The position numbers were made by a program, and so were the translations under genes. The notes beneath the pieces are model-generated. The model had not been told where the DNA came from. It worked only from the letters and a program-made list of their open reading frames with translations, and searched no databases. From Rehmannia glutinosa (taxonomy: Eukaryota; Streptophyta; Magnoliopsida; Lamiales; Orobanchaceae), in contig JABTTQ020001484.1 in assembly GCA_016081115.2 (NCBI GenBank), positions 248,001-312,000 on the forward strand: a stretch of DNA of 64,000 nt, given 5' to 3'. Shown piece after piece: positions 10,075-20,358 of the stretch. Position 1 is the stretch's first letter. Each line of letters begins with the position of its first letter.

Positions 10075-10450
10075 CCTGAAAAGTATTAGTTTTTCTACTG
10101 AAAAGTATTAATCGTCCATCTAAAAAGTATTAGTACGTAGTTCACTTGAAAATATTTAGTAATACCCCTAAAAAGTATTATTTTTTCTCGTCAAATGTAT
10201 TAGTAACTCCCTGGAAACGTATTTGTAGTTTTCCTTTAAAATATTAGTTTTTTTCCTGATAGTTTCTTAGTAAATCTCTTGAAAAGTATTAGTTTTCCAA
10301 TAACAAGTATTAGTAGTCCAATTGAAAAGTATCAGTTCTCCTATTCCCCAAAAGTATTAGTAGTACACCTAAAAATTATTAATTTTCCCCCCAAAAAAAG
10401 TATTTGTAGCCCCCTAAAAAGTATTACTTTTACTTCTAAAATGTATTATT
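10075..10450. repeat. Degenerate minisatellite of AAAAGTATTAGT units
   Basis: About 17 units of CTGAAAAGTATTAGT-like core separated by variable 8-14 bp spacers, giving a period of roughly 20-25 bp. The core is conserved much better than the spacers, so this is not a simple slippage product. Confidence 0.75.
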
Positions 10451-10772
10451 CAATTTTTATTTCATCTAATTTTTGGCAAGATGCTTAAATCTCTAAATTA
10501 ATAAAAAGTTCTAATTACTACAATTTTCCAAATTTCCCAATGCTGTTGCAACTTTGGCCCTTCATTTCTTCTTTAGTCGCCCCTCATCAAACTGATCAAA
10601 TATCTTGAGATGGCAACAAAAATGAAATTGCGGTACATTGATGGGTTCTACATCATACAAGAAATCGAGTGTCTACATGACGAGACTTTGGCACCAAAAA
10701 TGGAAAATGCATAAACTCTTATTGCCAAATTCCCTAGCTCAGTTCGTATGTACAAAATGAGCACGAAGCTAG

Positions 10773-10970
10773 TCGGATGCCAGAGCTAATCGCGGCTGTG
10801 AAGGAGCAGTGAGAAACGAGCGCTGCCTTGTGCACAAATTATTGTTCTCGAAAAGTATATTAGGGCTGAATAATTTGTCGAACCAGTTATATGGGATGGA
10901 TTGGGAACTGAGAAGTGATACTAGTGGATGGGCCGAGAAAGTATTGGGGAAGTTCAACCCACATACTTAA
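10773..10970 (+). pseudogene. Open frame inside TIR element, possible captured host exon
   Basis: A frame of 65 codons, open after a stop at 10770-10772 and ending at TAA 10968-10970, without an ATG at its start. The peptide is of mixed, ordinary composition (motifs NNLSNQLYG, MDWELRSD, GWAEKVLGKF), unlike the low-complexity peptides of other chance frames here. That would fit the end of a captured host exon in a Pack-type element. I do not recognise the family, and a chance frame cannot be excluded. Confidence 0.25.
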
Positions 10971-11673
10971 GAGGGGTTAGGTTTGGGGATTCGTATGATG
11001 AATTAGATTCGTCAGACGGTCTGACAGGAGACCAGCTCAACCACTTTCTTGACGATTGAAGGATTATGATATTGCCCTTCTAGAAATACTATGCTAACAA
11101 TCTATTCAAAACTAGAGGATTGTGAATTTGATTTTACTCCCGTAAATGGGAATTGTTGATGCCTTGATTCGATCAACAAGCCAACAAGATAAAAGTGCGT
11201 GACCATGAAAAGGTAATTAAATACATGGAAAATGCTTAAAGTGGCTAAACTACCTTCTTATTGCTAAAGCCGAGTAGGCTGTTTCTGGCCGGTTTTTACA
11301 CGCATAATTTGAATTCTCTCTAATATATAGTGGTTTTTCTCTCTTATTTTCTATTGTCCTTTTCCTCATTAATGAGGCCTATTTATACCAATATAATTAG
11401 TGGCCAATTAGTGGCTAATAATTACTATATCTCAAATATTAGTGGGACACTTGTCCTTCTCTCATTAAGCATGAGGCGCATGGTAGCCATGTGTTGGAAA
11501 GTGCTCATTGACTCGTCTTATTAATGAGATGACAGGTGGCCCCTTGGTCGGCCACTGGAGGGTTGACTCGAGTTAGTGGAGGGACATTGAGTGGAGGAAT
11601 ATTGAATTACCACATTCCACTGAGTTAAGGTCGGCTTGGCACCCCATTTCGCGGGGATGGTTCTAGTCGGTTC

Positions 11674-11766
11674 ACGTCACTTGGATGGTCTACATCATCA
11701 AGTCGGTCCACGTCATCATGTCTTGGATGGCCACGTGGAAGCACTTTAACTTTGAAATGGCCACGT
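11674..11766. promoter_or_regulatory. Cluster of four ACGT-core (bZIP-type) boxes
   Basis: TTCACGTCAC, TCCACGTCAT, and GGCCACGTGGAAGC twice (ACGT cores at 11674, 11710, 11733 and 11763). The last two are a direct repeat with a 30-bp period and contain the palindromic G-box CACGTG. Plant bZIP and bHLH factors bind such boxes. They lie about 290-380 bp upstream of the plus-strand TATA at 12054. Confidence 0.5.
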
Positions 11767-12053
11767 GGAAGCCCCCAAGTCCAAAGCCGAGGAGAAGATT
11801 CTTCGAAATGGTTTTGAACTTTGAATGAGGAGAGAGAAAAGGTCAATCAGTTTTAAAACTGACGATAGCTGTCAATTTGCCATTAATGCCTGAAACAACG
11901 GATTAAATGAAGCTCATGATGGAAGAGCAGTGGCGCCTCTTGACTGGACCGTTATGGCACGGGAAATGTGGGGACGTGACAGTTACTTAGTTTTTGAAAT
12001 TTGAAACGACGCGCCCCTTTCAACTGGCGCATGATTCTCTAGAAGATTGAACC

Positions 12054-12061
12054 TATAAATA
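12054..12061 (+). promoter_or_regulatory. TATA box upstream of the antisense ORF
   Basis: TATAAATA in the context ACCTATAAATATGG, followed by a pyrimidine- and CA-rich stretch suited to transcription start. It points away from the Tat element's own LTR direction, toward the additional ORF. Confidence 0.5.
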
Positions 12062-12149
12062 TGGCTTTCCTTTTTTATTTTCCACTTTCACTTTCATTTC
12101 AAACATACCAGATATTGCACAAACCGAGCATAGGTTTTCAGGTCGGCTT

Positions 12150-12937
12150 TGAGAGAGAAGACTCAGGAACACTTAGGTAATTTTCCAAACTTTTGTTTTC
12201 TTTCTTCTTTTTGTGTCTTTTTTTTCGAAAAACATGTTGATTCCGTGATCATAGCGAACCGAGATTACAAAGACGAAAGTTGGGATCGAAGATCCCCATC
12301 GGAGAGAGAAGACACTCCAAAAACCCGATCCCAATGTGATCGGCGTTTCTAGTGCCGACAAGAACCCCGAACCGAGTTTTCTCGAAGGGCAAGTTGGAGG
12401 GGCGTTGTCTTGAATCCCACCCCAATAACTATGATTATTGGTGGCGAAGTATACAAGACAAACTTATCTCGAGGAAGGATGAGCAGAAAAAATCACAAGA
12501 ACAATCTAATATGGGACACGAGAATAGCGACCGTGAGCAAGCTAACGTACGGAAGAGGAAGGATGTTCTTTGCGATAGAGGCTCTGAAATGAGTGGGGAC
12601 GAGCACCTTGCCAATCCCAGCGAAGTTGGGCATGGGCGCGCCGAGCGTAGCGAGCTACTGGGGCCGAGTGGTAGGCCTCCTAAGAATACATAGACTAACT
12701 TGATAGAGACCGACCAGAACCATCAATTGGGGCTGATAATGGGGTACGAGATGGATGCCCTCTACCAATGCCACCAATTTCCTTCGACAATCAATTTTGG
12801 TGTCTAACACAAGGAGTGCACGAGTCAGTAGCCCTCGGGGGTGCATTGCCATGTACGCCCACAACATTTCATATGGTGAGGTTCCCCCCTTCCAAAGCTG
12901 ATCACCAAATGGTTCAGGAGGTGGGGTCTTTCCTTGT
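12150..12937 (+). pseudogene. Tat antisense additional ORF, part 1
   Basis: Plus-strand, so opposite to the gag-pol of its Tat-like host element, and placed between pol and the 3' LTR. Frame 12352-12693 starts with ATG (MPTRTPNRVFSK) and encodes a basic, polar peptide. In another frame, 12790-12930 contains SPRGCIAMYA and GEVPPF, which weakly recall the PPPGW-x-x-Y and P-x-x-PF pattern of the plant gypsy-type putative transposase domain often found as an extra ORF in Tat elements. A possible donor site lies near 12176 (CTTAGGTAATT), so the leader may be spliced. The ORF is cut at 12937 by the Athila-like insertion and continues at 23785. Stops and shifts show it is dead. The protein's role is unknown. 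Confidence 0.45.
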
Positions 12938-13145
12938 TGTTTTTAATATTTTTGTGTGTGAATTTTGTGTGATTTCTATTTCTCGTATGAGTGATTGTGC
13001 ATATTTTTGTGTCTTTTCGCCCCATTTTATATTGTCATATGTTACATATGGTATTTTTGTTTGTTTCGTAGGTTTTCATAAAAAGAGAACTTAAAACAGG
13101 CTAAAACGATCAAAACGGGCATTAAGGGCGAAAGATGATCGGGGA

Positions 13146-13370
13146 AACTGACGCTGTGCGCGCGCGTAAAGGTGCGCAGCGCGCACGTGAGTTAATAAAG
13201 GAAGAAGTGCGCGCTGCGCGCAACGTCAAGATTGACGTAAAGGTGCGCGGACGTGCACTTCAGGGGCCAGGGAACACAACACGTGCCCACCCACGCGCGT
13301 CAGACACAAGATGCCTGCGCGCGAGGAAGCTGCACGGCGTGTACCTGCGGACGCGCACCAGAAGAGTTTT
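13146..13370. repeat. GC-rich GTGCGCG-type motif array in the LTR
   Basis: About 220 bp of variants of GTGCGCG, GCGCGC and GGACGCGCAC in otherwise AT-rich DNA. The corresponding stretch of the 3' LTR (22985-23282) keeps the style but not the exact sequence, and a third array lies after pol (20050-20215). Confidence 0.75.
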
Positions 13371-13435
13371 CTAGAATTTTAGTCCAATTTTCCCTATCCT
13401 TTTTGGATTCTTCCACATTATATGGGGCTTAGGCT

Positions 13436-13443
13436 TATAAATA
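13436..13443 (+). promoter_or_regulatory. TATA box of the Athila-like LTR
   Basis: TATAAATA in GGCTTATAAATAACACTTGGGG; the same box occurs at 23352-23359 in the 3' LTR. It lies about 60 bp after the GC-rich array. Confidence 0.65.
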
Positions 13444-14359
13444 ACACTTGGGGAATCCATAATTTCGTACACTCTCATTCATATCACTTCTATACTTTAG
13501 TTTTTTTGTATTTTTCTCTTGCATTCTACATTGGGATTACTTGGGTTCTTCCCCTTGAAGTTATTTTGCTTCTTAATTAAAGAGTAAGATTTCTTCATCT
13601 CTTTTGTCTGATTTCAATTGTTGGGTGATTATTATTGTTGCATGATTATGTTTATGATTGTTTTCTTTCCTTCAATTGAGATTATGATCTCATCCCCAAG
13701 CATGAACTAATTTCTTTGTTCTAGGATTAGGATGATTTGATTCAAACAAACAAGCATGAGTATTGATTAATTGATTTGCTTTCCTCAATAAATTATTTTA
13801 CTTGTTGATTGATTGTTTGGCCAACTCTTGATTGTTTTAAGGGAATAATTGAGATCGATCTAAGATATTATTCCTGGACTAAATTTATTCAGGGGATTAG
13901 ATATGAATCAGAGATGTATTATCTATCCCGGGGCTTAATGAAAATAGTAAATTATATTGGGATAGCCCTAATCTGTGAATACGTGAGTTATCAGATCTAG
14001 GCCTAGTTTTTACATGTTTGTTATATTTGTTAACCGCATGATCAATTAATTGATATTATGCTTGCAAGTTTGAGGAGATGATTCTGAAATCCTAGACTTT
14101 CATTCATATCTTTTTCTCCAAATCTAATCGTGTTTAATTTTAATTTGTCTTTTTATCTGTTTTCCTTTAGTTTATTGAAATCACAAATTTAGTTAGAGTC
14201 TTTAGGTTTTATTTTCTGTTAATTGTGTTGCATAGTAATTATTTGCCGGCTAAGTTTTCCTTGAGAGACGACTTGTGGTCAACTTGCTACCCTACGATTG
14301 ATCTCGTTCTCTTGCGATGATTGTTTAGACTTTTATAGGTGTTTAGCGGTCGAACAAAA

Positions 14360-14380
14360 TTTTGGCGCCGTTGCCGGGAA
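14360..14380 (+). other. Primer binding site of the Athila-like element
   Basis: TTTTGGCGCCGTTGCCGGGAA directly after the LTR end, the site type usual for Athila and related gypsy elements. Confidence 0.8.
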
Positions 14381-14505
14381 AGGCTTTAGGCGTAATAATT
14401 ATTGTGTCTATTTTTCCATGTTTTTAGTTTAGGATTTCTTTTTGTTTGCTTTTTGATTTTTACCTGATTCCCCAGGTACGTTTGATTTGTTTTCTAAGTT
14501 TGTTT

Positions 14506-16126
14506 ATGCAAGGACGTAGGAATCTCAATCTGGAGCTTGCACCTTTTGTAGACGACATTCACCGCGTTCCGAGATGTATAAGGAATGAGGGGGATGATTC
14601 TTCGGTTACTTTCAAGGATTCTCAGGATCACGTTCCAAAGGAAAAACACACAGACGAGCCAGCAATGGGTGATAATCAAAATGGAAACAACGCAAAGGCA
14701 CGCTAGCTTTCGATGCGTGAGTTTACACGCCCAGTCATCAGAACCGTGACCTCTTGCATCACTTTGGGACAAGAAACACGGAACTATGAGCTAAAAAATA
14801 TACACTTCAATTAGCTACCGTCTTTTTATGGAATGCCCAATGAAGATCCTCTCAATTTCATTCGGGAATTCTATTCTGTCATTCAAACTTTTCCTATACA
14901 GGATTTAAATGAGGATTAGCTAAGGATGCGCTACTTTCCGTATACTCTGAAGGATCGGGAAAAAACATGGCTTATGTCTCTACCTCCCAACTCTCTTACT
15001 ACTTGGGAGACGGTGTACAATAAGTTCATGGCAGGTACTACTCTCATCAGAAAACTTCGGATCTACGAGGTAAGATAGCTATCTTTAGTCAAATGGAAGA
15101 TGAACCTTTTCATGAGGCCTATGATCGCTTCAAAGATTTATAGACTAAATGCCCACATCATCACTATCCACTGGAATTGTTAAACCAATTCTTCTATGAT
15201 GGATTATCACATAACTTTCAATATATGGTTGACAATGCTGCTGGGGGTGACGTGGGTGTGCATACAGCCCAGGAAATTTATGATATTCTAGAGATGATGA
15301 GTGATAACTCCCAACAAAAGAGTGCCCGAGGCAAACGGGCTACCGTGAATGAAGTAGCTCCAAGTTACGATGTGACAAAATAATTGGCTGAGTTAACTAA
15401 ACAAGTACAATTGTTAGTTACACGAGGGCATCCATCTACCGCCCCTCCCTCTGCCGAGTCATGTGGAATTTGTGGTGAATTTGGTCATGGGGATAATATT
15501 TGTAATATGATGATTGAACAACAGGTTGAGGACATTAACGCTATCCAGGGTTTTCATCAAAAGGTTCGTAATGATCCTTACGCTCAAACTTACAACCCAG
15601 GTTGGTAGAATCATCTGAACTTTAGTTGGGGAAATTCGCAAAATCCATCACAAATCCATCCGAGGCCACCTCCCCAAGGTCAGTCATCAAACCAATCTCG
15701 GCCTCTCTCCATTGAGGATAGCTTGAGTTCATTCATCTAGGTTAGTAAAACTCAAGAGGCCAACATTCAGCGGTTTGAGTCCATGGAAGCTTCATTCAAA
15801 CGTCTTGAAAGACAAGTTGGTTAAGTAGCCACTCAAGTTGGTGAAATTGCTCAACATGTGGTAAATAAAGGAAAGCTACCTAGCCAACGAGAACAAGCCC
15901 AAACCGTCACCGTGCTACGAAGTGGTAAGGTTATTGATAACAAAGTTGAAATTCCATTTTCTACTTCTTTGACTAACCCTGTAGGTGACGAGGAGATCGA
16001 GAATGCCTCGAATTCAAAAGACATGCAAAAGGAAGAAGAGGGGAGTAAAAGATCTGTTTTGCACAAAACTAACAATCCTTACAAACCTCCAATTCCTTTC
16101 CCGAGTCACATTCGGAACGAAAAATA
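14506..16126 (+). pseudogene. Athila-like gag
   Basis: The capsid protein forms the particle in which the element RNA is reverse transcribed. ATG at 14506 (MQGRRNLNLELAPF) fits the Athila gag start, about 125 bp after the primer binding site. The core region follows (FYGMPNEDPLNFIREF, 14826 on; NKFMAGYY-like; FNQFFYDGL near 15180). C-terminally come a small Cys/His motif (CGICGEFGH, about 15461-15490), YAQTYNPGW at 15580-15605 and LRSGKVIDN near 15918. Stops break the frame at 14704, 14916, 15141, 15381, 15606, 15738 and 15822; where I can predict the original residue it is usually Gln, so CAG/CAA to TAG/TAA fits. The copy cannot make Gag. Confidence 0.8.
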
Positions 16127-16364
16127 GGATAAGAAGTTCTTGGATTTCTATAACATGTTATCTAAGGTTAATGTTAATTTACCTCTGCTAGGTGTTATAA
16201 GAAATTTGCCAGCTTATGTCAAAATTTTCAAAGAACTCGCATCCAACAAAATGAAGTTTGGCGACAATGAGAAGGTTATAGTTTTCGAAGTGGCAAGTGC
16301 GATTCTTTAGCACCAATTACCTCCTAAACAACGAGATCCATGTAGTTTTGTTATTAAAATTGCA

Positions 16365-16835
16365 ATGGAAAACGGTAAGGAAACTTCTGGGATGCTCAAT
16401 TTGGGGGCCGGGATCAATCTGATGCCTTATTCTATTTTTAAACAACTTGATTTAGGGGAACTAAAGCCCACTAGAATGTGTCTTCAACTTGCTAATAGGT
16501 CCATTCGGTACTCTAAAGGTATTGTTGAAGATATTTTAGTAAAAGTGGGTGGTCTCATTGTCCCTGTTGATTTTGTTGTATTAGAAGTAGGGGAAGTGCA
16601 AAATCAAGGTAATGAGCACACACTTTTGTTAGGCTGCCCATTTATGGCCACCAAGCACACACTTATTATTGTTAAAAATGGACGCATGACTATGATTGTG
16701 CTCGGTGAAACTATGACTTTCTCTATTTCTGACACTAAACTTATTCCCTCGCATGCGTCATTTTGCTCTTTCGTTGATTTAATTGATGGGGTGGTCGAAA
16801 ATACATTCTTACATGATTATAGTCTTGATACTTAA
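16365..16835 (+). pseudogene. Athila-like aspartic protease
   Basis: Retrotransposon protease that would cut the Gag-Pol polyprotein. This 156-codon frame keeps the fold landmarks: the active-site loop near residue 11 and the second strand LLLGCPFMA near residue 88. At the active-site position the sequence is NLGAGINLMP, where family members have D-[LST]-G-A, so the catalytic Asp is Asn here (AAT at 16398-16400, a G-to-A change). The enzyme would be inactive even if expressed. It follows the gag remnant after about 240 bp of shifted frame and precedes RT. Confidence 0.8.
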
Positions 16836-17197
16836 TTTCTTAAGCATGATGATATTTTTGACGTCATGGAAGACGTATGGGCAAGCCTAAAATGAGGGAG
16901 GGTGATGGAAATATTCGCATTGGAAGACGTGGATAGTAAACCCAAACACAAAATTGATTTGAAAGAATTCCCTAAGCATTTATAATATGTATTTTTAGAA
17001 GAAGATAAGCAGAAACCGGTGATTATTTCTATTGTACTTTCTAAAGAAGAAGAGGGAGAATTGTTGGTGGTACTTAGAAAATTTAAAAATGCAATTGGAT
17101 GGGGGTTGAGTGATATCAAAGGGATTAGCCCTGTTACATGAATGCATAGAATTATTCTAGAAGAGGGGCTAAGCCTAGTAGAGAAGCTCAAAGAATA

Positions 17198-18420
17198 TTG
17201 AACCCCGTTATGATGGAAGTAGTGAAAAAAGAGGTATTGAAACTCCTAGCTGAAGGAGTGATATACCTGATTACGGATAGTGAATGGGTGAGTCTGGTGC
17301 ATGTTGTACCAAAAAAGAGTGGGATAACAGTTGTAGAGAACGAAAAAGGTGAAATTATTCCCACTAGGACCACAACTGGATGTAGGATGTGCATAGACTA
17401 TAGGAAGTTGAATGCTGCTACTAAAAAAGATCACTTCCCCCTTCCCTTTATTGATTAAATGCTTGACAAACTTGCAGGATATAGTTTCTATTATTTTTTG
17501 GATGGTTTGTCAGGTTATTATCAAGTGGCCATCGCACCGGAGGATCAAGTAAAAACTACTTTCACATGCCCGGTTGGGACTTTTGCATTTTGACGAATGC
17601 CGTTTGGACTTTGCAATGCGCCAGCAACTTTCCAAAGGTGCATGTTTTCAATTTTCTCTGACATGGTTGAGGACTTCATTGAGATATTTATGGATGATTT
17701 TTCTGTTTTTGGATCCACTTATTCTGATTGTCTTAATAAATTGGCTAAGGTTCTTGAACGATGCATCGAATGTAATTTAACTTTAAGTTGGGAAAAACAC
17801 CATTTTATGGCGACAATCAGAATTGTTTTAGGCCATGTGGTTTCCAAAAATGGGATCGAGGTTGATAAAGCTAAAATTGATGTTATTGAGAAACTACCTC
17901 CTCCCAATAATGTTAAGGGCATTAGGATTTTTCTTGGGCATGCTGGATTTTATAGAAGGTTTATTAAGGAATTTTCAAAACTTAGCCAACCTCTTTGTAA
18001 ATTGCTTGCTCAAGATGCCCCTTTTGACTTTGATGAAAAATATTTGAATGCTTTTAACACATTAAAAGAGAAATTGATAACTGCTCCTGTTGTTGTTGCT
18101 CCTTATTGGTCATTGACTTTTGAAATTATGTGTGATGCGTCTAATCATGCTGTAGGGCCCGTCTTAGGACAAAGAATTGATAAATTGCTTCAAGTGATTT
18201 ACTATGTTAGTTTGACTCTTAATGATGCGTAAGTAAATTACACCACCACTGAAAAACAACTGTTAGCTGTTGTTTTCTCCTTGGATAAATTCAGATCTTA
18301 CATTGTTGGGTCTAAGGTAAATATTCATAGTGATCACGCTGCCCTACGATACTTGTTGAGTAAGCCACAAAGCAAAACCTAGGTTAATTCGGTGGATTTT
18401 GATGTTGTAAGAATTTGATG
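17198..18420 (+). pseudogene. Athila-like reverse transcriptase and RNase H
   Basis: Copies the element RNA into DNA. RT landmarks in order: MCIDYRKLN (about 17388), FLDGLSGYYQ (17500), MPFGLCNAPATF (17597) and the catalytic box FMDDFSVFG (about 17688), all with key Asp residues intact. RNase H follows with CDASN (about 18130), TTTEKQLLAVV (18243) and HSDHAALRYLL (18330), so its acidic residues are also in place. In-frame stops lie at 17456 (Gln expected), 17591 (Arg expected, CGA to TGA), 18230 and 18380, all explicable by a single C-to-T change. The order protease, RT, RNase H, integrase is that of Ty3/gypsy. Confidence 0.85.
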
Positions 18421-18639
18421 TTGAAATAAAAGATAGAAAAGGGTGCGAGAATGTAGTGGCAGATCACTTGTCTCGTCTTACTCTTACTCATGACACTCCT
18501 GCTTCTCATAAACACGAGCATATAATTAATTCTTCCCCCATGAGCAATTATTTGAGGTTACTTCAATTCCTTGGTATGCCGACATTGTGAATTATCTTGC
18601 ATGTGGAATTGTGAGAACTAACCTTTCATTTCAGGAAAA

Positions 18640-19859
18640 GAAAAGATTTTTATCTACTTGTAGTTTCTACTTTTGGGATGACCCATACCTGTTTAGAATC
18701 TGCAAAGATGAAATTATCCGATGATGCATTCCTGAAGACGAACATAATGATGTTTTGGCTTTTTGTCATGAAATACACTGTGGTGGGCACTTTGGAGGCC
18801 GTAAAACAGCCTTTAAGGTTCTACAGCCAGGACTCTATTGGCCAACATTGTTCAAAGACGCACATAATTATGGGCTGACATGCGATAAATGCCAAAGAAC
18901 TGGAAATTTTAGTAGGAGGAATGAAATGCCTCTGAATAATAACTTGGTAGTTGAAATATTTGATGTGTGGGGTATTGATTTCATGGGCCCCTTCCCTAAG
19001 TCTTTTGGTTATGAATATATACTTGTTGTTGTTGACTACGTGCCTCGGTGCTTGAGGCAATCCTCACGAGGACATGCGATGCTAACACTGTCATCAAGTT
19101 TGTGAAGGAAAATATTTTAAGCAGGTTTGGATTCCCGAGAGTTATCATTAGCGATGGGGGAAAATATTTTTGCAACAAATTATTCGAAAAACTGATGAAG
19201 AAAAATAGTATCACACATAAGGTAGCTACATCTTATCATCCTCAAACTTCCGGGCAAGTGGAAACCACCAACAAACAAATAAAGGGGATTCTGGAGAAGA
19301 CAGTAAACCTTATAAAGAAAGACTGGGCTACCAAGTTAAATGATGTGCTCTGGGCATACAGAACAACTTATAAAATAGTTTTGGGAATGATCCCCTTTAG
19401 ACTAGTTTTTGGGAAAGCGTGTCATTTACCAGTTGAAGTGGAGCACAAAGCATATTAGGCTATCAAAGCAACAAATTTCGACTTGGACAAAGCAGGAGTC
19501 GAAAGGAAGTTGCAATTATCTGAACTTGATGAGCTTCGTAATGACGCATATGAAAATACGCGAATATACAAAGATAAAGCCAAGCAGTTGCACGATAAAA
19601 GGATTATCCATAAAAAGTTCGAACCAGGTATGAAGGTCCTTTTATTTAACTCACGACTATGTTATTTCCAGGGAAACTAAATTCAAGATGGAATGGGCCA
19701 TTTGAGATCGAAGAGGTATACCCTTATGGAATGGTAAAACTACTAAATCCAAGGACACATGAATCTTTAAAGGTGAATGGTCATCGGGTTAAGACATATT
19801 ATGAAGGGGTATCTCGAGCTGAAGGAAATGAGAGTATAGGCCTCGAAGAAGTCACTTAA
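18640..19859 (+). pseudogene. Athila-like integrase
   Basis: Inserts the cDNA into the genome. The N-terminal zinc domain is visible as CHEIHCGGH ... CDKCQ (18763-18900). The core has GIDFMGPFP (about 18974), SDGGKYFCN (19153) and SGQVETTNKQI (19252), giving the D, D, E triad. The C-terminal part (RWNGPFEIEEVYP, 19690; LKVNGHRVKTYYEG, 19768) is typical of Athila pol ends, and the frame closes with TAA at 19857-19859. Frameshifts near 19040 and 19670 and a stop at 19456 split it into several frames. Confidence 0.85.
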
Positions 19860-20358
19860 GAACCGTACTCAGGTATCATCAAGCTAAAGACGTTAAATAA
19901 GCGCTTATTGGGAGGCAACCCAAGTTTTTTCTTTTTTTTTATATTTTTTCTTAATTTCTCGACTAACCGTATCTAATGGTTTATTTGAGTTTTTTCACTT
20001 CTTATAAGTATATATATAATAGATATTTAAAAAATAAATTGGAAAACAGGACGTGCGTGGACACATACATATGCGTGAACGCGCAACAGAAGGGCAGGAG
20101 ACATTACGGAACGCGCGCGTAGGTGTGCGGCGCGCACCATGACACGCCAGACGCGCGGACGCGCATAGGTGCGCGGACAAGCACAAGTGCGTGCACGTGC
20201 ACCTGGACAGACAGAAGTGATAACAGACGGGCAGGGGGCAAGATTTTCCCCAAATCTTCAACTCTAAACCTTCTCCAAATCCTCTCCAAATCTACTCCAT
20301 ACCCAAATTCGACCTCCACAACATCAAGGCACTCCGATTAAGTGCATATCTTCTACCA
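19860..20358 (+). other. Post-pol spacer with conserved motif and GC-rich array
   Basis: GCGCTTATTGGGAGGCAACC at about 19903-19922 recurs in similar form in the gypsy derivative (3634-3656, minus strand). A T-rich stretch follows, then a GC-rich array of GCGCGC, GTGCGCGGAC and GTGCACGTGC-like units (20050-20215) resembling those in the LTRs. Frames through the array are composition artefacts. Confidence 0.6.

Larger units (their letters stand above)
9966..11031. mobile_element. Candidate TIR element with minisatellite and possible captured exon
   Basis: CTCCTGTCAGACGGTCT at the left (from about 9965) is mirrored at the right by TCTCCTGTCAGACCGTCT read inverted (11031 leftward). The left part holds a degenerate minisatellite (10075-10450). 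The right part (about 10590-10980) has ordinary base composition and an open frame. I see no transposase and no clear target duplication. Similar GACGGTCT ends with AAAAGTATTAG repeats are familiar from other plant genomes, from memory only. Confidence 0.5.
11154..12110 (-). repeat. 3' LTR of the Tat-like element
   Basis: The plus strand from TGTTGATGCCTTGATTCG (11154) matches 31960-32148 closely over about 190 bp. On the minus strand this is an LTR end in GGCATCAACA. The other border cannot be fixed, because the right-hand copy is truncated; 12110 is a guess near the end of the pyrimidine-rich stretch. The region contains a cluster of ACGT-core boxes and, on the plus strand, a TATA box pointing into the antisense ORF. 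Confidence 0.65.
12938..14356 (+). repeat. Athila-like 5' LTR
   Basis: 1419 bp from TGTTTTTAATATTTT to CGGTCGAACA, followed three bases later by the primer binding site. The first ~950 bp match 22796-23784 with many substitutions and small indels. A GC-rich array (13146-13370) and a TATA box (13436) lie in U3. Confidence 0.85.

Noticed and set aside
10075..10450. Possible CRISPR-like array
   Set aside because: Units are short and degenerate, spacers are variable and AT-rich, and the genome is plainly that of a plant; it is a minisatellite in a TIR element.
12768..13094. 108-codon plus-strand frame
   Set aside because: It starts in the Tat antisense ORF and runs across the Athila-like LTR border at 12938, so it is a chance fusion, not a gene.
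13135..13374. 79-codon frame in the GC-rich LTR array
   Set aside because: Arg/Ala-rich output of a GCGC repeat; the matching frames in the 3' LTR and the spacer have other sequences.
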